Shown here: positions 55,111 through 64,000 of the stretch, piece by piece
Layout of the letters: the number at the start of each line of letters is the position of its first letter
How positions within the stretch are numbered: the first letter of the stretch is position 1
Origin: Cohnella rhizosphaerae
GTDB lineage: Bacteria > Bacillota > Bacilli > Paenibacillales > Paenibacillaceae
Reading direction: 5' to 3'
Assembly (NCBI RefSeq): GCF_029525575.1
Contig: NZ_JAPDIA010000003.1
Span: forward strand, 310,001 to 374,000
DNA: 64,000 nt
Made by a program: the position numbers and the translations under genes
Notes under the pieces: generated by a model
What the model was told of the DNA's origin: nothing
The model's database searches: none
What the model saw: the letters and a program-made list of their open reading frames with translations, nothing else

Positions 55111-55610
55111 CTAAGTATGCGCGTAGATAAACAGTTGACGGGTCAGAGAGGAGTAACCATCCCAAGTATGCACGTAGATCAACAGTTGGCGGGTCAGCGA
55201 GGAGTAACCATCCCAAGTATGCACGTAGATCAACAGTTGGCGGGTCAGCGAGGAGTAACCAACCCAAGTATGCATGTAAATCAACAGTTGGCGGGTCAAC
55301 GAGGAGTAACCATCCCAAGTATGCACGTAGATCAACAGTTGGCGGGTCAGCGAGGAGTAACCATCCCAAGTATGCACGTAGATCAACAGTTGGCGGGTCA
55401 GCGAGGAGTAACCGTCTCAAGTATGCACGTAGATCAACAGTTGGCTGGTCAGCGAGGAGTAACCATCCAAGTATGCACGTAGATCAACAGTTGGCGGGTC
55501 AGCGAGGAGTAACCAACCCAAGTATGCATGTAAATCAACAGTTGGCGGGTCAACGAGGAGTAACCATCCCAAGTATGCACGTAGATCAACAGTTGGCGGG
55601 CGAAGAGGCA
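55111..55610. repeat. Tandem array D: 10 copies of a third 51-bp unit
   Basis: ACAGTTG occurs at 55131, 55182, 55233, 55284 and on to 55589, always 51 bp apart apart from one 50-bp copy near 55470. The unit is AAGTATGCACGTAGATCAAC, AGTTGGCGGGTCAGCGAGGA, GTAACCATCCC. Every unit includes GAGGAG about 14 bases before an ATG. It is unrelated to arrays A-C. It lies between the convergent ankyrin and MFS genes. Confidence 0.95.
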
Positions 55611-55649
55611 ACCGGCTGTCGAAGTATGCATGGAGTTAGAGTGCAATAA

Positions 55650-55681
55650 GGCGACCGCCGGGACGCCCCGGCGGTTTTTTA
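55650..55681 (+). terminator. Plus-strand terminator after array D
   Basis: CCGCCGGG-ACG-CCCCGGCGG with TTTTTT on the plus side only. It would end transcripts that read from the ankyrin gene through the array. Confidence 0.8.
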
Positions 55682-55702
55682 ACGCTTGTCGGCGAGATAG
55701 CG

Positions 55703-57025
55703 CTAAGCCCCCAACGAACGCCCCGCAGCGCGGGAGCCGCCCCTGCGATACCAGAGCATCACGGGGAGCAGCAGCAGGGCCAACGCGCCGCCCGAGAGGG
55801 AGAGCGCCGCGAAGCTCGACAGGGCGACGACCGCGCCGGACAAGGCGCCGCCGGCCGCGCCGGCGAGTGAGATGAGCACGTCGACGGTGCCCTGCGTTTT
55901 GGCGCGCGTGCGGAGAGTCGTCGCGTCGACGATGACGGCCGTGCCGCTGATGAGACCGAAGTTCCAGCCGAGGCCGAGCAGCACCAGGCCGAAGATCATC
56001 CAGGCCGACGAGTCGCCCGGCGCGAACGCTGTGACGAGCGCGGCGCATAGCAGCGTCGCCGCCCCGGCGCAGGACATCGCGATGCGCCCGATCTTGTCGA
56101 CGAGCATGCCGGTCACGAGCGAGGGGAGGAACATCGCGGCGATATGCGCGCCGATCGTCAAGCCCACCATGTCGAGGCTGTGCCCGTGGTGCTTCATATG
56201 GAGCGGCGTCATCGTCATGACCGCCGTCATGACGATCTGGGTGATCAGCATGACGGCTGCGCCGACGACGATGCCCCGGTTGCCGGCGCGCTCGGTGGCG
56301 GCGGCATCGGCGGCTCCGCCTTGCTCGCCTCCGCGGCTTTCGCCAGCGACGTCTCCGCCTCCTTCGCCCGCGGCTGTCGTCGCCTCGGCGCTCGCCTTGG
56401 CGACGAGAAAAGGATCCGGCCGCAGCAGGATCGCGAACACGAGGCCCGCGAGCGCGAACGCCGCCGACGCGAGCATGAAGGGCCCGGCGAGCGCGGGCGC
56501 GCCCCAATCGGCCGCGAGCCTGCCCATCGGCGACACCAGGTTCGGGCCTGCGACGGCGCCGAACGTCGTCGTGAGCATCGCGATGCTGACCGCGCGGGCC
56601 CGCCGATGCGGCTCGGCCAGGTCCGTGCCGGCGTAGCGCGCCTGCAGGTTGGTGGAGGTGCCCGCGCCGTACACCAGCATCCCGAGGAGCAGCAGCGGCA
56701 GGCTGTCCCAGACCGCCGCCGCGACGACGCCCAGCGCGCCGATCGCGCCAGCGAAGAAGCCGGCCGTCAGTCCGGCCCGCCGGCCCAGCCGCTGCGTGAG
56801 GCGCCCGACCGCGAAGGCCGACAGCGCCGAGCCCAGCGTGAACAGCGTCGTCGACAGCCCGGCGAGCCCGTCCGAGCCGGTCATGTCCTGCGCCAGCAAG
56901 GCGCCGACGGTGATGCCCGACGCGAGCCCCGCGCCGCCGAACAGCTGCGCGATCACGACGATGACGAGCGTCCGCTTGTGGATGGCGCGCCGTTCTGCTT
57001 GCGTGTAGACTTGTATTTCTTTCAT
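55703..57025 (-). CDS. MFS transporter
   Basis: A 440-aa transporter with twelve predicted helices: GRLTQRLGRRAGLTAGFFAG (motif A) in the first half and a repeat of the pattern (LVDKIGRIAMSCAGAATLL) in the second. A long hydrophilic central loop (about residues 210-245) is rich in Ala/Gly/Glu. DHA1-like drug or metabolite exporter by fold; substrate unknown. ATG 57025 with GGAGG six bases upstream; frame intact. Its 3' end faces array D. Confidence 0.87.
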   Translation of the reverse strand: MKEIQVYTQAERRAIHKRTLVIVVIAQLFGGAGLASGITVGALLAQDMTGSDGLAGLSTTLFTLGSALSAFAVGRLTQRLGRRAGLTAGFFAGAIGALGVVAAAVWDSLPLLLLGMLVYGAGTSTNLQARYAGTDLAEPHRRARAVSIAMLTTTFGAVAGPNLVSPMGRLAADWGAPALAGPFMLASAAFALAGLVFAILLRPDPFLVAKASAEATTAAGEGGGDVAGESRGGEQGGAADAAATERAGNRGIVVGAAVMLITQIVMTAVMTMTPLHMKHHGHSLDMVGLTIGAHIAAMFLPSLVTGMLVDKIGRIAMSCAGAATLLCAALVTAFAPGDSSAWMIFGLVLLGLGWNFGLISGTAVIVDATTLRTRAKTQGTVDVLISLAGAAGGALSGAVVALSSFAALSLSGGALALLLLPVMLWYRRGGSRAAGRSLGA

Positions 57026-57218
57026 TCGAGCCTCCGAAGGTGAGTCGTCCGTTGCTTTGTATATGCGTATATGAAATCATACTATGAATCGGCATCGGCC
57101 GTCAGGCGGTTTTTTGAGCCGATATAAAAAGCGCGCGCGTCGGGATATTCGTCCGATTGTTTACGGTTTTCTATCGCTTTAGCATTTTCCACACGGCCTA
57201 AACCCTTGCCAGGACTGG

Positions 57219-57234
57219 TGTTAAGCGCTTTCCA
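57219..57234 (+). promoter_or_regulatory. Candidate catabolite-responsive (cre-like) site
   Basis: TGTTAAGCGCTTTCCA has the AAGCGCTT core of CcpA sites but one extra base on each side compared with the 14-mer consensus. It lies about 120 bases upstream of the sugar-binding lipoprotein gene. Confidence 0.4.
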
Positions 57235-57355
57235 AGCAATTCCTTCCGGAAAATATCTACCTCCGTCAAAACGCTGAATTTACGAGCTCGGAGACCGTCT
57301 CGTAGGATGGGATTGCAAGACAGCCTCACATACCGATCTCGGGGGAGGAAAGAAA

Positions 57356-58993
57356 ATGGTCATGAAACAATTAAGCGGCGGCGTCGTTCTGGCGCTGACG
57401 GTCGCGGCGCTGGCCGCCTGCGGCGGCAACAACGGAAACAACGGGGCGTCGGGTTCTCCCACGGCAAGCGCTCAAGCTGCAAGCTCGCCGGCTGCGGGCG
57501 CTTCGGCAAGCAGCGCGGCAAGCGCCTCCGCCGACTACGGGGATACAGGCGGGCTCAAGCTCCCGCTCGTCGACAAGCCGACGACGATCAACTGGATGCT
57601 GGTCGGCGATTCGCCGGTGAACGACAAGATGATCGTCAAGGAGATCGAGAAGCGCACGGGCATCACCGTTAATTTTCAGACCTACGCATCCTCTACCTAC
57701 CAAGACAAGCTGAAGGTGACCGTCGCTTCCGGCAAGCTGCCCGATATCTTCCATGGCCTGACGGCGGCCGAGCTCAAGAAGCTGGGCAAGCAGGGCGCGG
57801 TCGTCCCGATCAACGACTATGCCGACATGCTGCCGAACTTCAAGAAGCTATATATGGAGGAGAACGACTGGGTCGTCAAGTCCTACGGCGACGAGAGCGG
57901 CAAGATCTATACCTGGCCGATCTACGATATGAACCGGGCGGTCAACCACGGCTTCCTGTACCGCAAGGATATTTTCGAGAAAAACGGCATTCCGGAGTGG
58001 ACCGACACGGAGGGCTTCTACCAGGCGCTGAAAAAGCTGAAGGAGCTCTACCCGGATTCATATCCGTACGCGTCCAAAAGCACCGTCAACATCTTCAAAG
58101 ACTTCGCGTACGGCTGGGGCATCGGCGGCGCGAACTATCCGGTCTATTACGACGAGGCGGCGAAGACGTGGAAGTTTGCCTCCACGCAGCCGGAGAGCAA
58201 GGACATGCTGGACTTCATGAAAAAGCTGTACAACGAAAAGCTGCTCGACCCCGAATTCATCACCGATACGCAGGACTCCTGGACGTCCAAGATGACGTCC
58301 GGCAAGTCGTTCGTCACCTTCGACTGGATCGGACGTCTCGACCTCTTCTACAACCAGGTCAAGGACGCGAACCCCGCGTACGATCTGCGCTACGGCAATC
58401 CCGTCGGGCCGACCGGCCACGTCCGGTCGCTGCCGAAGATCGAAGCGGGCTGGTCGATCACGGTCGCGAACAACGCGAACAAGGAAGCGTCGCTCAAGCT
58501 GCTCGACTATCTGACCAGCCCGTCCGGCGCGGCGCTAATGACGCTAGGCGTAGAAGGCCAGACGTTCAACTTCGACGCGAACGGCAAGCCGGTGTATCCG
58601 GAGCTGGCCAATGAGCCGGCCGTCGACATCAAGGTGCTGGAGAATAAATACGGCATGTGGCTTGAAGGCGCGTACTTGCGGCCGGACCACCGGAGCGTGT
58701 ACTTCAACTACACGGAGAAGGAGCAGGAGGCGCAGGACAAGATCACGAACGGCGACAAGTTCGAGCCGCTGGACCCCGTCCTGAACTTCACCGACGACGA
58801 GACCGCGACGATCGCCGAGCTTCAGACTTCGCTGCAGAAGGCGGCCGAGGAGTTCAACACCCGCTACGTGCTCGACAAGAAATACGGCGACGCCGAGTGG
58901 GAAGCGTGGAAGACCAACGCCGACAAGCTGGGCGCGGCCAAGCTCGCCAAGATTTTCAACGACGCGCAGCAGCGCTTCGACAGCGCCAAATAA
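57356..58993 (+). CDS. Extracellular solute-binding lipoprotein of an LplABC/YtcQ-type sugar importer
   Basis: A 545-aa family 1 binding protein. The lipobox VAALAACGG is followed by a Ser/Ala/Gly tether, then the two-lobed fold with TTINWMLVGDSPVNDKMIVK, SGKLPDIFHGLTAAELKKLG, YGDESGKIYTWPIYDMN, LKLLDYLTSPSGAALMTLGV and a C-terminal FNTRYVLDKKYGDAEWEAWK. Likely captures an oligosaccharide (pectic or hemicellulosic). ATG 57356 with GGGGGAGGAAA upstream. First gene of the importer operon; frame intact. Confidence 0.9.
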   Translation: MVMKQLSGGVVLALTVAALAACGGNNGNNGASGSPTASAQAASSPAAGASASSAASASADYGDTGGLKLPLVDKPTTINWMLVGDSPVNDKMIVKEIEKRTGITVNFQTYASSTYQDKLKVTVASGKLPDIFHGLTAAELKKLGKQGAVVPINDYADMLPNFKKLYMEENDWVVKSYGDESGKIYTWPIYDMNRAVNHGFLYRKDIFEKNGIPEWTDTEGFYQALKKLKELYPDSYPYASKSTVNIFKDFAYGWGIGGANYPVYYDEAAKTWKFASTQPESKDMLDFMKKLYNEKLLDPEFITDTQDSWTSKMTSGKSFVTFDWIGRLDLFYNQVKDANPAYDLRYGNPVGPTGHVRSLPKIEAGWSITVANNANKEASLKLLDYLTSPSGAALMTLGVEGQTFNFDANGKPVYPELANEPAVDIKVLENKYGMWLEGAYLRPDHRSVYFNYTEKEQEAQDKITNGDKFEPLDPVLNFTDDETATIAELQTSLQKAAEEFNTRYVLDKKYGDAEWEAWKTNADKLGAAKLAKIFNDAQQRFDSAK

Positions 58994-59034
58994 CGCCGAA
59001 TCAGGCTGCGTCACACCCGGCATCGCGGGAGACG

Positions 59035-59058
59035 GCGCGCGGGACGATCTTCCCGCGC
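59035..59058 (+). promoter_or_regulatory. Intercistronic hairpin in the sugar-importer operon
   Basis: GCGCGGG-ACGATCTT-CCCGCGC between the binding-protein stop and the permease ribosome site, without a T-tract. Such stems often stabilise the upstream message and adjust protein ratio. Confidence 0.45.
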
Positions 59059-59086
59059 CCGTCCTTCGCCGACAGGAGGGAACCTC

Positions 59087-59993
59087 ATGCGAACGTTGCT
59101 CCGCAAAATCGCGCGCGACAGACAACTGCTCATCCTCTTTATTCCGTGCATCGTCTTCTACGCCCTTTTCCGATACGGCCCGCTATACGGCTTGATCATC
59201 GCCTTCAAGGATTACAGCGTGTACACGGGCATTCTGGACAGTCCCTGGGTCGGCCTCAAGCATTTCGAGCGCTTCTTTTCCGGCCCGGACTTCTTCCTGC
59301 TGCTCCGCAACACGTTTTTGCTCGGCTTCTTCGCCCTTGTATGCTCGTTCCCGTTCCCGATTCTGCTGGCGATTCTGCTGAACGAGGTTCGGGTCCGCTG
59401 GTTCAAGAAGTTCGTTCAGACGGCCAGCTACCTGCCGACCTTCCTGTCCGTCGTTATCATCAGCAGCATGATCATCGATTTTCTGTCCCCGAACAACGGC
59501 ATCGTGAACAAGCTGTTGAACCTGCTCGGCTTCGAATCCAAGTACTTCCTGATCGACCCGGCCTGGTTCCGCCCAATCTACGTACTCTCGGACATCTGGG
59601 CCAATACGGGCTACGAAGCGATCATCTTCCTGGCGGCGATCGCCGGGATCAATCCGACGCTGTACGAAGCGGCGCGGGTGGACGGCGCGAGCCGGCTGCG
59701 CATGATGTGGCACGTCACGCTGCCGGGCCTCCTGCCGACGATTCTCGTCGTGTTCATCCTGAAGACCGGATCGATGTTCCGCGTCGGCTACGAGAAGGTG
59801 CTGCTCCTGTACAATTCGATGACCTACGACGTCGCCGACGTCTTCTCGACCTTCGTGTACCGCAAGGGCCTGCTCGAGTCGAACTATAGCTACGGCGCGG
59901 CAGTGGGCCTGTTCGAGGCATTGGTCGCCATGGTCATGCTGCTCGGCGCGAATCTGATCAGCAAGCGGCTGGGAGGGGAAGGGACTATGGTAG
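59087..59993 (+). CDS. ABC sugar permease, LplB/YteP-type
   Basis: About 301 aa after correction. Six helices with the opening LFIPCIVFYALFRYGPLYGL and the BPD EAA loop YEAARVDGASRLRMMWHVTL. As written, the frame runs on into the next permease. One extra G in GAAGGGACTATGG (59981-59983) explains this: without it the protein ends in the family-typical RLGGEGLW and stops TAG at 59993. Start ATG 59087 has GGAGG upstream. Pairs with the next permease. Confidence 0.87.
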
Positions 59994-60850
59994 GACAACG
60001 CAGATTCACGGTATTCGGCGTCGTCAACGCGCTGATCCTGATCGCCGTCGCGGTCTCCACCCTTTATCCGCTGCTGTACATCACGGCCGTATCGGTCAGC
60101 GATACCGCGAGCGTGACGCAGGGCGAGGTGTTCCTCTGGCCGCACGGCTTCAACCTGGAGGCGTACAAGGACGTCCTGTTCGATCCGAAAATTCCGAGAG
60201 CGTACCTGAATACGGTGTGCTATACGTTTCTGGGCACGTTCATCAATCTGCTGTTCACGTCGGTGGCGGCTTATCCGCTGTCCCAGCCGCAGTTCGTCGG
60301 ACGGAAGTTCTGGATGCTCGCGATCGTGCTGACGATGTTCCTGCAGCCGGGCATCATCCCGAACTTCCTGATCGTGCAGAAGCTTGGCCTGCTGGACTCC
60401 GTATGGGCGCTCGTCATCCCCAACGCGATCTGGACGTTCGAGTTGATCATTCTGAAGAGCTTCTATGAAAACATGTCGGCGCAAATTCGCGAAGCGGCGC
60501 TGATCGACGGGGCATCGGAGTACCGCATCCTCTTCAACATCGTGCTGCCGCTCTCCAAGCCCGCGCTCGCGTCCGTCGGCCTGTTCTTTTTCATCGGCCA
60601 CTGGAACAGCTTTTTCCTCCCGATGATCTATCTGAACGACCAGTGGAAATATCCGCTGCAGGTGGTGCTGAGAGGCATGCTGATCTTCCACGAGGGCAAC
60701 TCGTCCTCGCTCGTCGACGCGTCCGCGCTGGCGCCGCAGGCGAAGAAAAACGCGACGATCATCCTCGCGATGATCCCGGTGCTGCTGATCTATCCGTTCG
60801 CGCAAAAGTACTTTGCCAAGGGCGTCATGCTGGGCGCGGAAAAAGGCTGA
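59987..60850 (+). CDS. ABC sugar permease, LplC/YtcP-type
   Basis: A 287-aa permease. The start ATG 59987 overlaps the corrected stop of the first permease by seven bases. It opens FTVFGVVNALILIAVAVSTL and has the EAA loop REAALIDGASEYRILFNIVL. Six helices; ends FAKGVMLGAEKG as the family does. Together with LplB it forms the channel; the ATPase (MsmX-like) is normally encoded elsewhere. Confidence 0.88.
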   Translation: MVGQRRFTVFGVVNALILIAVAVSTLYPLLYITAVSVSDTASVTQGEVFLWPHGFNLEAYKDVLFDPKIPRAYLNTVCYTFLGTFINLLFTSVAAYPLSQPQFVGRKFWMLAIVLTMFLQPGIIPNFLIVQKLGLLDSVWALVIPNAIWTFELIILKSFYENMSAQIREAALIDGASEYRILFNIVLPLSKPALASVGLFFFIGHWNSFFLPMIYLNDQWKYPLQVVLRGMLIFHEGNSSSLVDASALAPQAKKNATIILAMIPVLLIYPFAQKYFAKGVMLGAEKG

Positions 60851-60897
60851 TGGTAGAATAAACGGATACACCAGCGACGCGAAGGATGATGGCCTAC

Positions 60898-63160
60898 ATG
60901 AAGCGGATCGTGACGAACCTCGGCGTTCTGCAAATTTTTTTCTCCCTGCTGCTCGTCATCGCGATTATGTTCGTATCCACCTATCTCATCTACCGCAACT
61001 CCATATCCGGCATTTACGCCAAGGTCACGCAGAACAACGCGCTGGTCTTCAAGTCGGTCGTCCAGTCGTTCGACGACAGCTTCCGGACGGTGGACAACAT
61101 CATTCATTCCGTTCACAGCCTGCCGCCCTCGGACAATCTGATCTCGGCGGAAGACGACAGCCTGGACATGACCAAGGTCTACACGCTGGTCAAAAATTTG
61201 TCCACGCTCATCTCTACGGTCGACTATATCGAGGAGGTCGTCGTCTTCTACGACGACGCGCGCCTCGCGATCACGTCCGAAGGCACGAGCGGCTTCGAGC
61301 GGTTCTTCGACGGCAAGTACCGGCACGACACGTACAACGCGAGTTACTGGAAAACGTATGCGTCGACCAAGCACGCGTTCAAGATTTTTCCGGCGGACAG
61401 CTTCAAGGTGCTGGACGTCAATCAGCAGCCGCGGTCCCGCAATCTGATGATTGCCTTCGGCGGCAACAAGCTCGCGACGTCCAGCAAAAACGTCATGGTC
61501 ATGATCGACGTGGCCGCGCTGCTCAAGCACGTGAACCAGCAGTCGGTCATTCCCGGCGCGGCGCTCATCCTGCTGGATCAGGACCGGAATATCATCTACA
61601 GCACGGACAAGCAATGGGGACTCGTCGACGTGCTGAACGACGTCTACTTCAACGCGGACCGGGAGGCCTCGCTGACGCGCGAGAACTACGAATACAACTT
61701 CTACAAATCGGACTACAACGGATTTATTTATATCGACAAGGTGCCCTACCAGTTCCAGAATCTCAACCCGGTGACGCAGGCCAACGATTCGATCATGCTC
61801 ACCGCGATCGTATGCGCCGTCGCGCTGTCCGTCTTCCTCAGCATCTACCTGAACCGTCCGGTCAAGCGGATCCTCCGGCTGCTCGGGGGGCGGGCACAGC
61901 AAGGGCAACGACTTTCGGAAAATTTATAGCGGGATCGTCAAGCTGCAGGCGGACAACGAATTGTATCGGGATCAGCTGGCGTTCGCCGACAAGGAGCTGC
62001 GCAGGGGCGTGTTCCTGCAGGCGCTCGACGAGAGCGCGCATGCCAAGGCGCACGATATCCAGCTGCAAACCTACTATCCGGCGTTGTTCGGCGAGCACTG
62101 CTTCGTCATGGTGCTGTTCCAGGCAAGACCGAGGCCGGATGCGGGAGAGGCGCCGCTGCCCGTCGAGACGATCGCGGACCGGCTGGAGGCGGGACTGCGG
62201 CGGGAAGGAGCGGAGGCCAGCGTCTTCCATGTGTCGCGCGCGGAATTCATCGCCGTCGTCGGCTTGTCGAAGCCGGAGGAGCGGGCGAGGCTGATCAAGC
62301 GGCTTCGCGGCTGCATCGCGGTGGCCGAGAAGGAAGCGCTGCTCGGCTACGACCTGTGGGCTTGCGTGAGCGAGGCGTATGCCGCGGAGATTAAAAATGC
62401 CAATCGCGGCTACCGCGACGTCATGAACGGCATGCTGTACCGGGGCGTCGGAGACGCGGCGAGCGTGCTCGACGTCGAGGAGATCGAATACGTATGGAAC
62501 GTCTACTTTCCGTTCGAGAAGCTCGAGAAGCTCTCGAATTACTTGCTGAACGGCAAGCTGCAGGAGAGCGTCCAGATTATCCGGGAGACGATGGGCGAGA
62601 ACGCGGCGCGCAACGTCCACCGCCACCAGCTCGTTCATATCGCCAAGTCGATGCTCTTCTACATGCTCCGGTACGCTGGGGGCTCCGCGGATATGCGCGA
62701 GGAGCTGTACGCGATCGAGACCGACTTTTGCCGCCGCGCCGAGCAGACCTTCGACTATCGCGAGCTGGAGGAGGCGTTGGTCGCGGTAGCGGGCCGCCTG
62801 TCCGCTTATGGGCGAGCGGAGCCGAAGAACAAGCTGAACTCGGCCTTTATCTCGCAATACATCGAGCTGCACTACATGGAGAATCTGTACCTGGACCAGA
62901 TCGCGGCGGTCATGGAGACGACGCCCAAGTACTTCTCGAACTACTTCAAGAAGACGTTCGGCGTGAACTACGTGGAGTATCTGAACAAAGTGAGGCTATC
63001 GCACGCGCGGGATCTGCTCCGAAGCACGAGCCTGTCGATCGCCGAGATCGGGGAGAAGACGGGGTATTTGAACGCGTCGACGTTCACGACGACGTTCAAA
63101 AAGTATATGGGCGTGTCGCCGAGCGATTATCGCAAGCAAAACGATCAGCAAATCGTCTAG
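60898..63160 (+). CDS. Membrane sensor with AraC-type DNA-binding domain
   Basis: About 753 aa. Helix 1 (VLQIFFSLLLVIAIMFVSTY), a large extracytoplasmic dCache-like sensor (about 40-300), helix 2 (IMLTAIVCAVALSVFLSIYL), a cytoplasmic linker, and an AraC helix-turn-helix pair (YLDQIAAVMETTPKYFSNYF, SIAEIGEKTGYLNASTFTTT). Such one-protein sensors typically control the adjacent LplABC importer in Paenibacillus. A six-G run at 61885-61890 has one extra base; across it the linker reads GGGHSKGNDFRKIY. I choose ATG 60898, with AAGGA upstream, over 60886/60889. Confidence 0.87.
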
Positions 63161-63210
63161 GCGCGAGTGAGTTGCATGCGCGCGGTTGTGAGAACATCAA
63201 AACGATCGGC
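63161..63210 (+). repeat. Fossil duplicate of the next gene's start
   Basis: GAGTGAgttgcATGCGCGC then TTGTGA and GAACATCAA...GATCG matches 63222-63279 (GAGTGAtaaccATGCGCGC, TTGTGA, GAACATCAA, GATCG) apart from a 10-base deletion. A decayed 5' copy of the dehydrogenase gene. Confidence 0.7.
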
Positions 63211-63236
63211 AGATTTTCTAAGCGGGAGTGATAACC

Positions 63237-64000
63237 ATGCGCGCCATTGTGACGCAGAGCGGGAACATCAAGGTGATCGAGCTGGAGCGGCCGGACCCGG
63301 CGCCTGGGCATGTGCTGGTCCGCACCGAGTACTCCGCGATCAGCCCGGGCACGGAGATGGGCTTCGTCGGCCGGGCCTCCGACGATGCCGCGGCCATCGG
63401 CTACAGCGCCGTCGGCATCGTCGAAGCGGTCGGCGAAGGCGTGGCGGACCGCCGCGTCGGCGAGCGCGTGGCCTGCTACGGCGTGCCGTACGTGCGGCAC
63501 GCGGAATGGCTCGCGGTGCCGACCAACCTGACGGCCGTCGTGCCGGAAGGCGTGGCGCCGGAGGAAGCGGCCTTCGGCGGCCTGGGCGCCATCGCGGTCC
63601 ACGCGCTGCGGGTCGCGGACCTGCGGTTCGGCGAGTCCGCGGTCGTCGTGGGGCTGGGCATCCTGGGCAATCTCGTGGCCCAGATCGCCCATGCGGCCGC
63701 TTGCCGCGCGGTCGGCTACGATCTGAACGCCGAGCGCGCCGATAGGCTGCGGCAGCTGGGAGGCGCGAGCGCGTACGCGGAGGCGGATGCGCTGGAGGCG
63801 GCGCTGCCGGAAGAGACCGGCGGCGCCGGAGCGGACGCGGTGCTGCTGTGCGCCAGCGGGCCGGGCGAGCCGCTCATCAATAAGGCGCTCGAGTGGGTCC
63901 GCGACCGGGGGGAAGGTCGTCATCGTCGGCGACCTGACGATGAGCTTCAGCCGCGGGCTCATGTTCGCCAAGGAAGCGCAAGTGCTCATCTCGCGCGCCG
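63237..64000 (+). CDS. Zinc-type alcohol dehydrogenase-like protein (partial, 3' end off window)
   Basis: MDR-superfamily oxidoreductase, about 254 residues visible. GroES-like fold with YSAISPGTEMGFVGRAS, GYSAVGIVEAVGEGV, VACYGVPYVRHAEWLAVP, then the Rossmann motif VVVGLGILGNLVAQIAHAA. The catalytic Cys-Glu zinc pattern of classic ADH is not obvious (SPGTE in place of CGSD), as in bacteriochlorophyllide/sugar-type MDR proteins near sugar operons. A six-G run at 63907-63912 has one extra base before KVVIVGDLTMSF. ATG 63237 has GGGAG upstream. Substrate may be a polyol or sugar. Confidence 0.8.
   Translation, partial: MRAIVTQSGNIKVIELERPDPAPGHVLVRTEYSAISPGTEMGFVGRASDDAAAIGYSAVGIVEAVGEGVADRRVGERVACYGVPYVRHAEWLAVPTNLTAVVPEGVAPEEAAFGGLGAIAVHALRVADLRFGESAVVVGLGILGNLVAQIAHAAACRAVGYDLNAERADRLRQLGGASAYAEADALEAALPEETGGAGADAVLLCASGPGEPLINKALEWVRDRGEGRHRRRPDDELQPRAHVRQGSASAHLAR

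Noticed and set aside
59087..60850. Natural fusion of the two sugar permeases
   Set aside because: Removing one G at 59981-59983 restores the standard LplB C-terminus and a stop overlapping the LplC start, so the fusion is probably a sequence error.

Overview
The window looks like chromosome from a high-GC member of the Paenibacillaceae (Cohnella/Paenibacillus type). Supporting features are an LplABC-type sugar ABC system with a membrane-bound AraC sensor, Fur-controlled siderophore-binding lipoproteins (one beside an AraC regulator), HPr kinase, a yybP-ykoY manganese riboswitch in front of a TerC protein, and strong AGGAGG ribosome sites. No rRNA, tRNA, CRISPR array, phage or transposase gene was seen. 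The assignment is an inference from gene content.

Layout. 1-4.5 kb: a truncated MalT-type ATPase regulator and an Lsa-type ABC-F ribosome-protection gene with an attenuator leader. 4.8-5.8 kb: 51-bp tandem array A. 5.9-9.0 kb: a Tet(M)-type ribosome-protection GTPase and riboswitch-controlled TerC. 9.5-14.0 kb: an ECF sigma/anti-sigma pair, two small conserved genes and a membrane glycerophosphodiesterase. 14.0-15.1 kb: array B, homologous to A. 15.1-17.3 kb: PadR and its divergent MFS pump. 17.3-20.5 kb: Fur-box siderophore importer. 20.7-21.4 kb: 51-bp array C. 21.5-29.2 kb: a seven-gene, translationally coupled operon (ketosynthase III, ATP-grasp, extended SDR, metallo-beta-lactamase fold, adenylate-forming ligase, GNAT-like, SDR) that I read as an unassigned small-molecule pathway. 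29.4-38.3 kb: DoxX/TetR, SGNH hydrolase, oxidoreductases, LysR, SigJ-like sigma factor, WYL regulator. 38.5-40.1 kb: chemoreceptor. 40.7-46.2 kb: an OmpR/histidine-kinase pair followed by three secreted proteins with a candidate response-regulator promoter. 46.4-54.8 kb: SDR, acyl-CoA dehydrogenase, AraC plus iron-siderophore lipoprotein, secreted discoidin-like protein, HprK, secreted ankyrin protein. 55.1-55.6 kb: 51-bp array D. 55.7-64.0 kb: MFS transporter, LplABC-like sugar importer with its sensor-regulator, and a truncated zinc alcohol dehydrogenase.

Two things dominate. First, four minisatellites with three unrelated sequences all share a 51-bp period, and a fifth array has 32 bp; there is also a dispersed palindromic element with a conserved two-forward, two-reverse layout. 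Second, about 30 frameshifts interrupt otherwise intact genes. Nearly all are single-base insertions, mostly in homopolymers, and correcting each one restores a full-length family member. I therefore treat most as probable sequence errors and give CDS coordinates that span the shift; protein lengths quoted for those genes are after correction.
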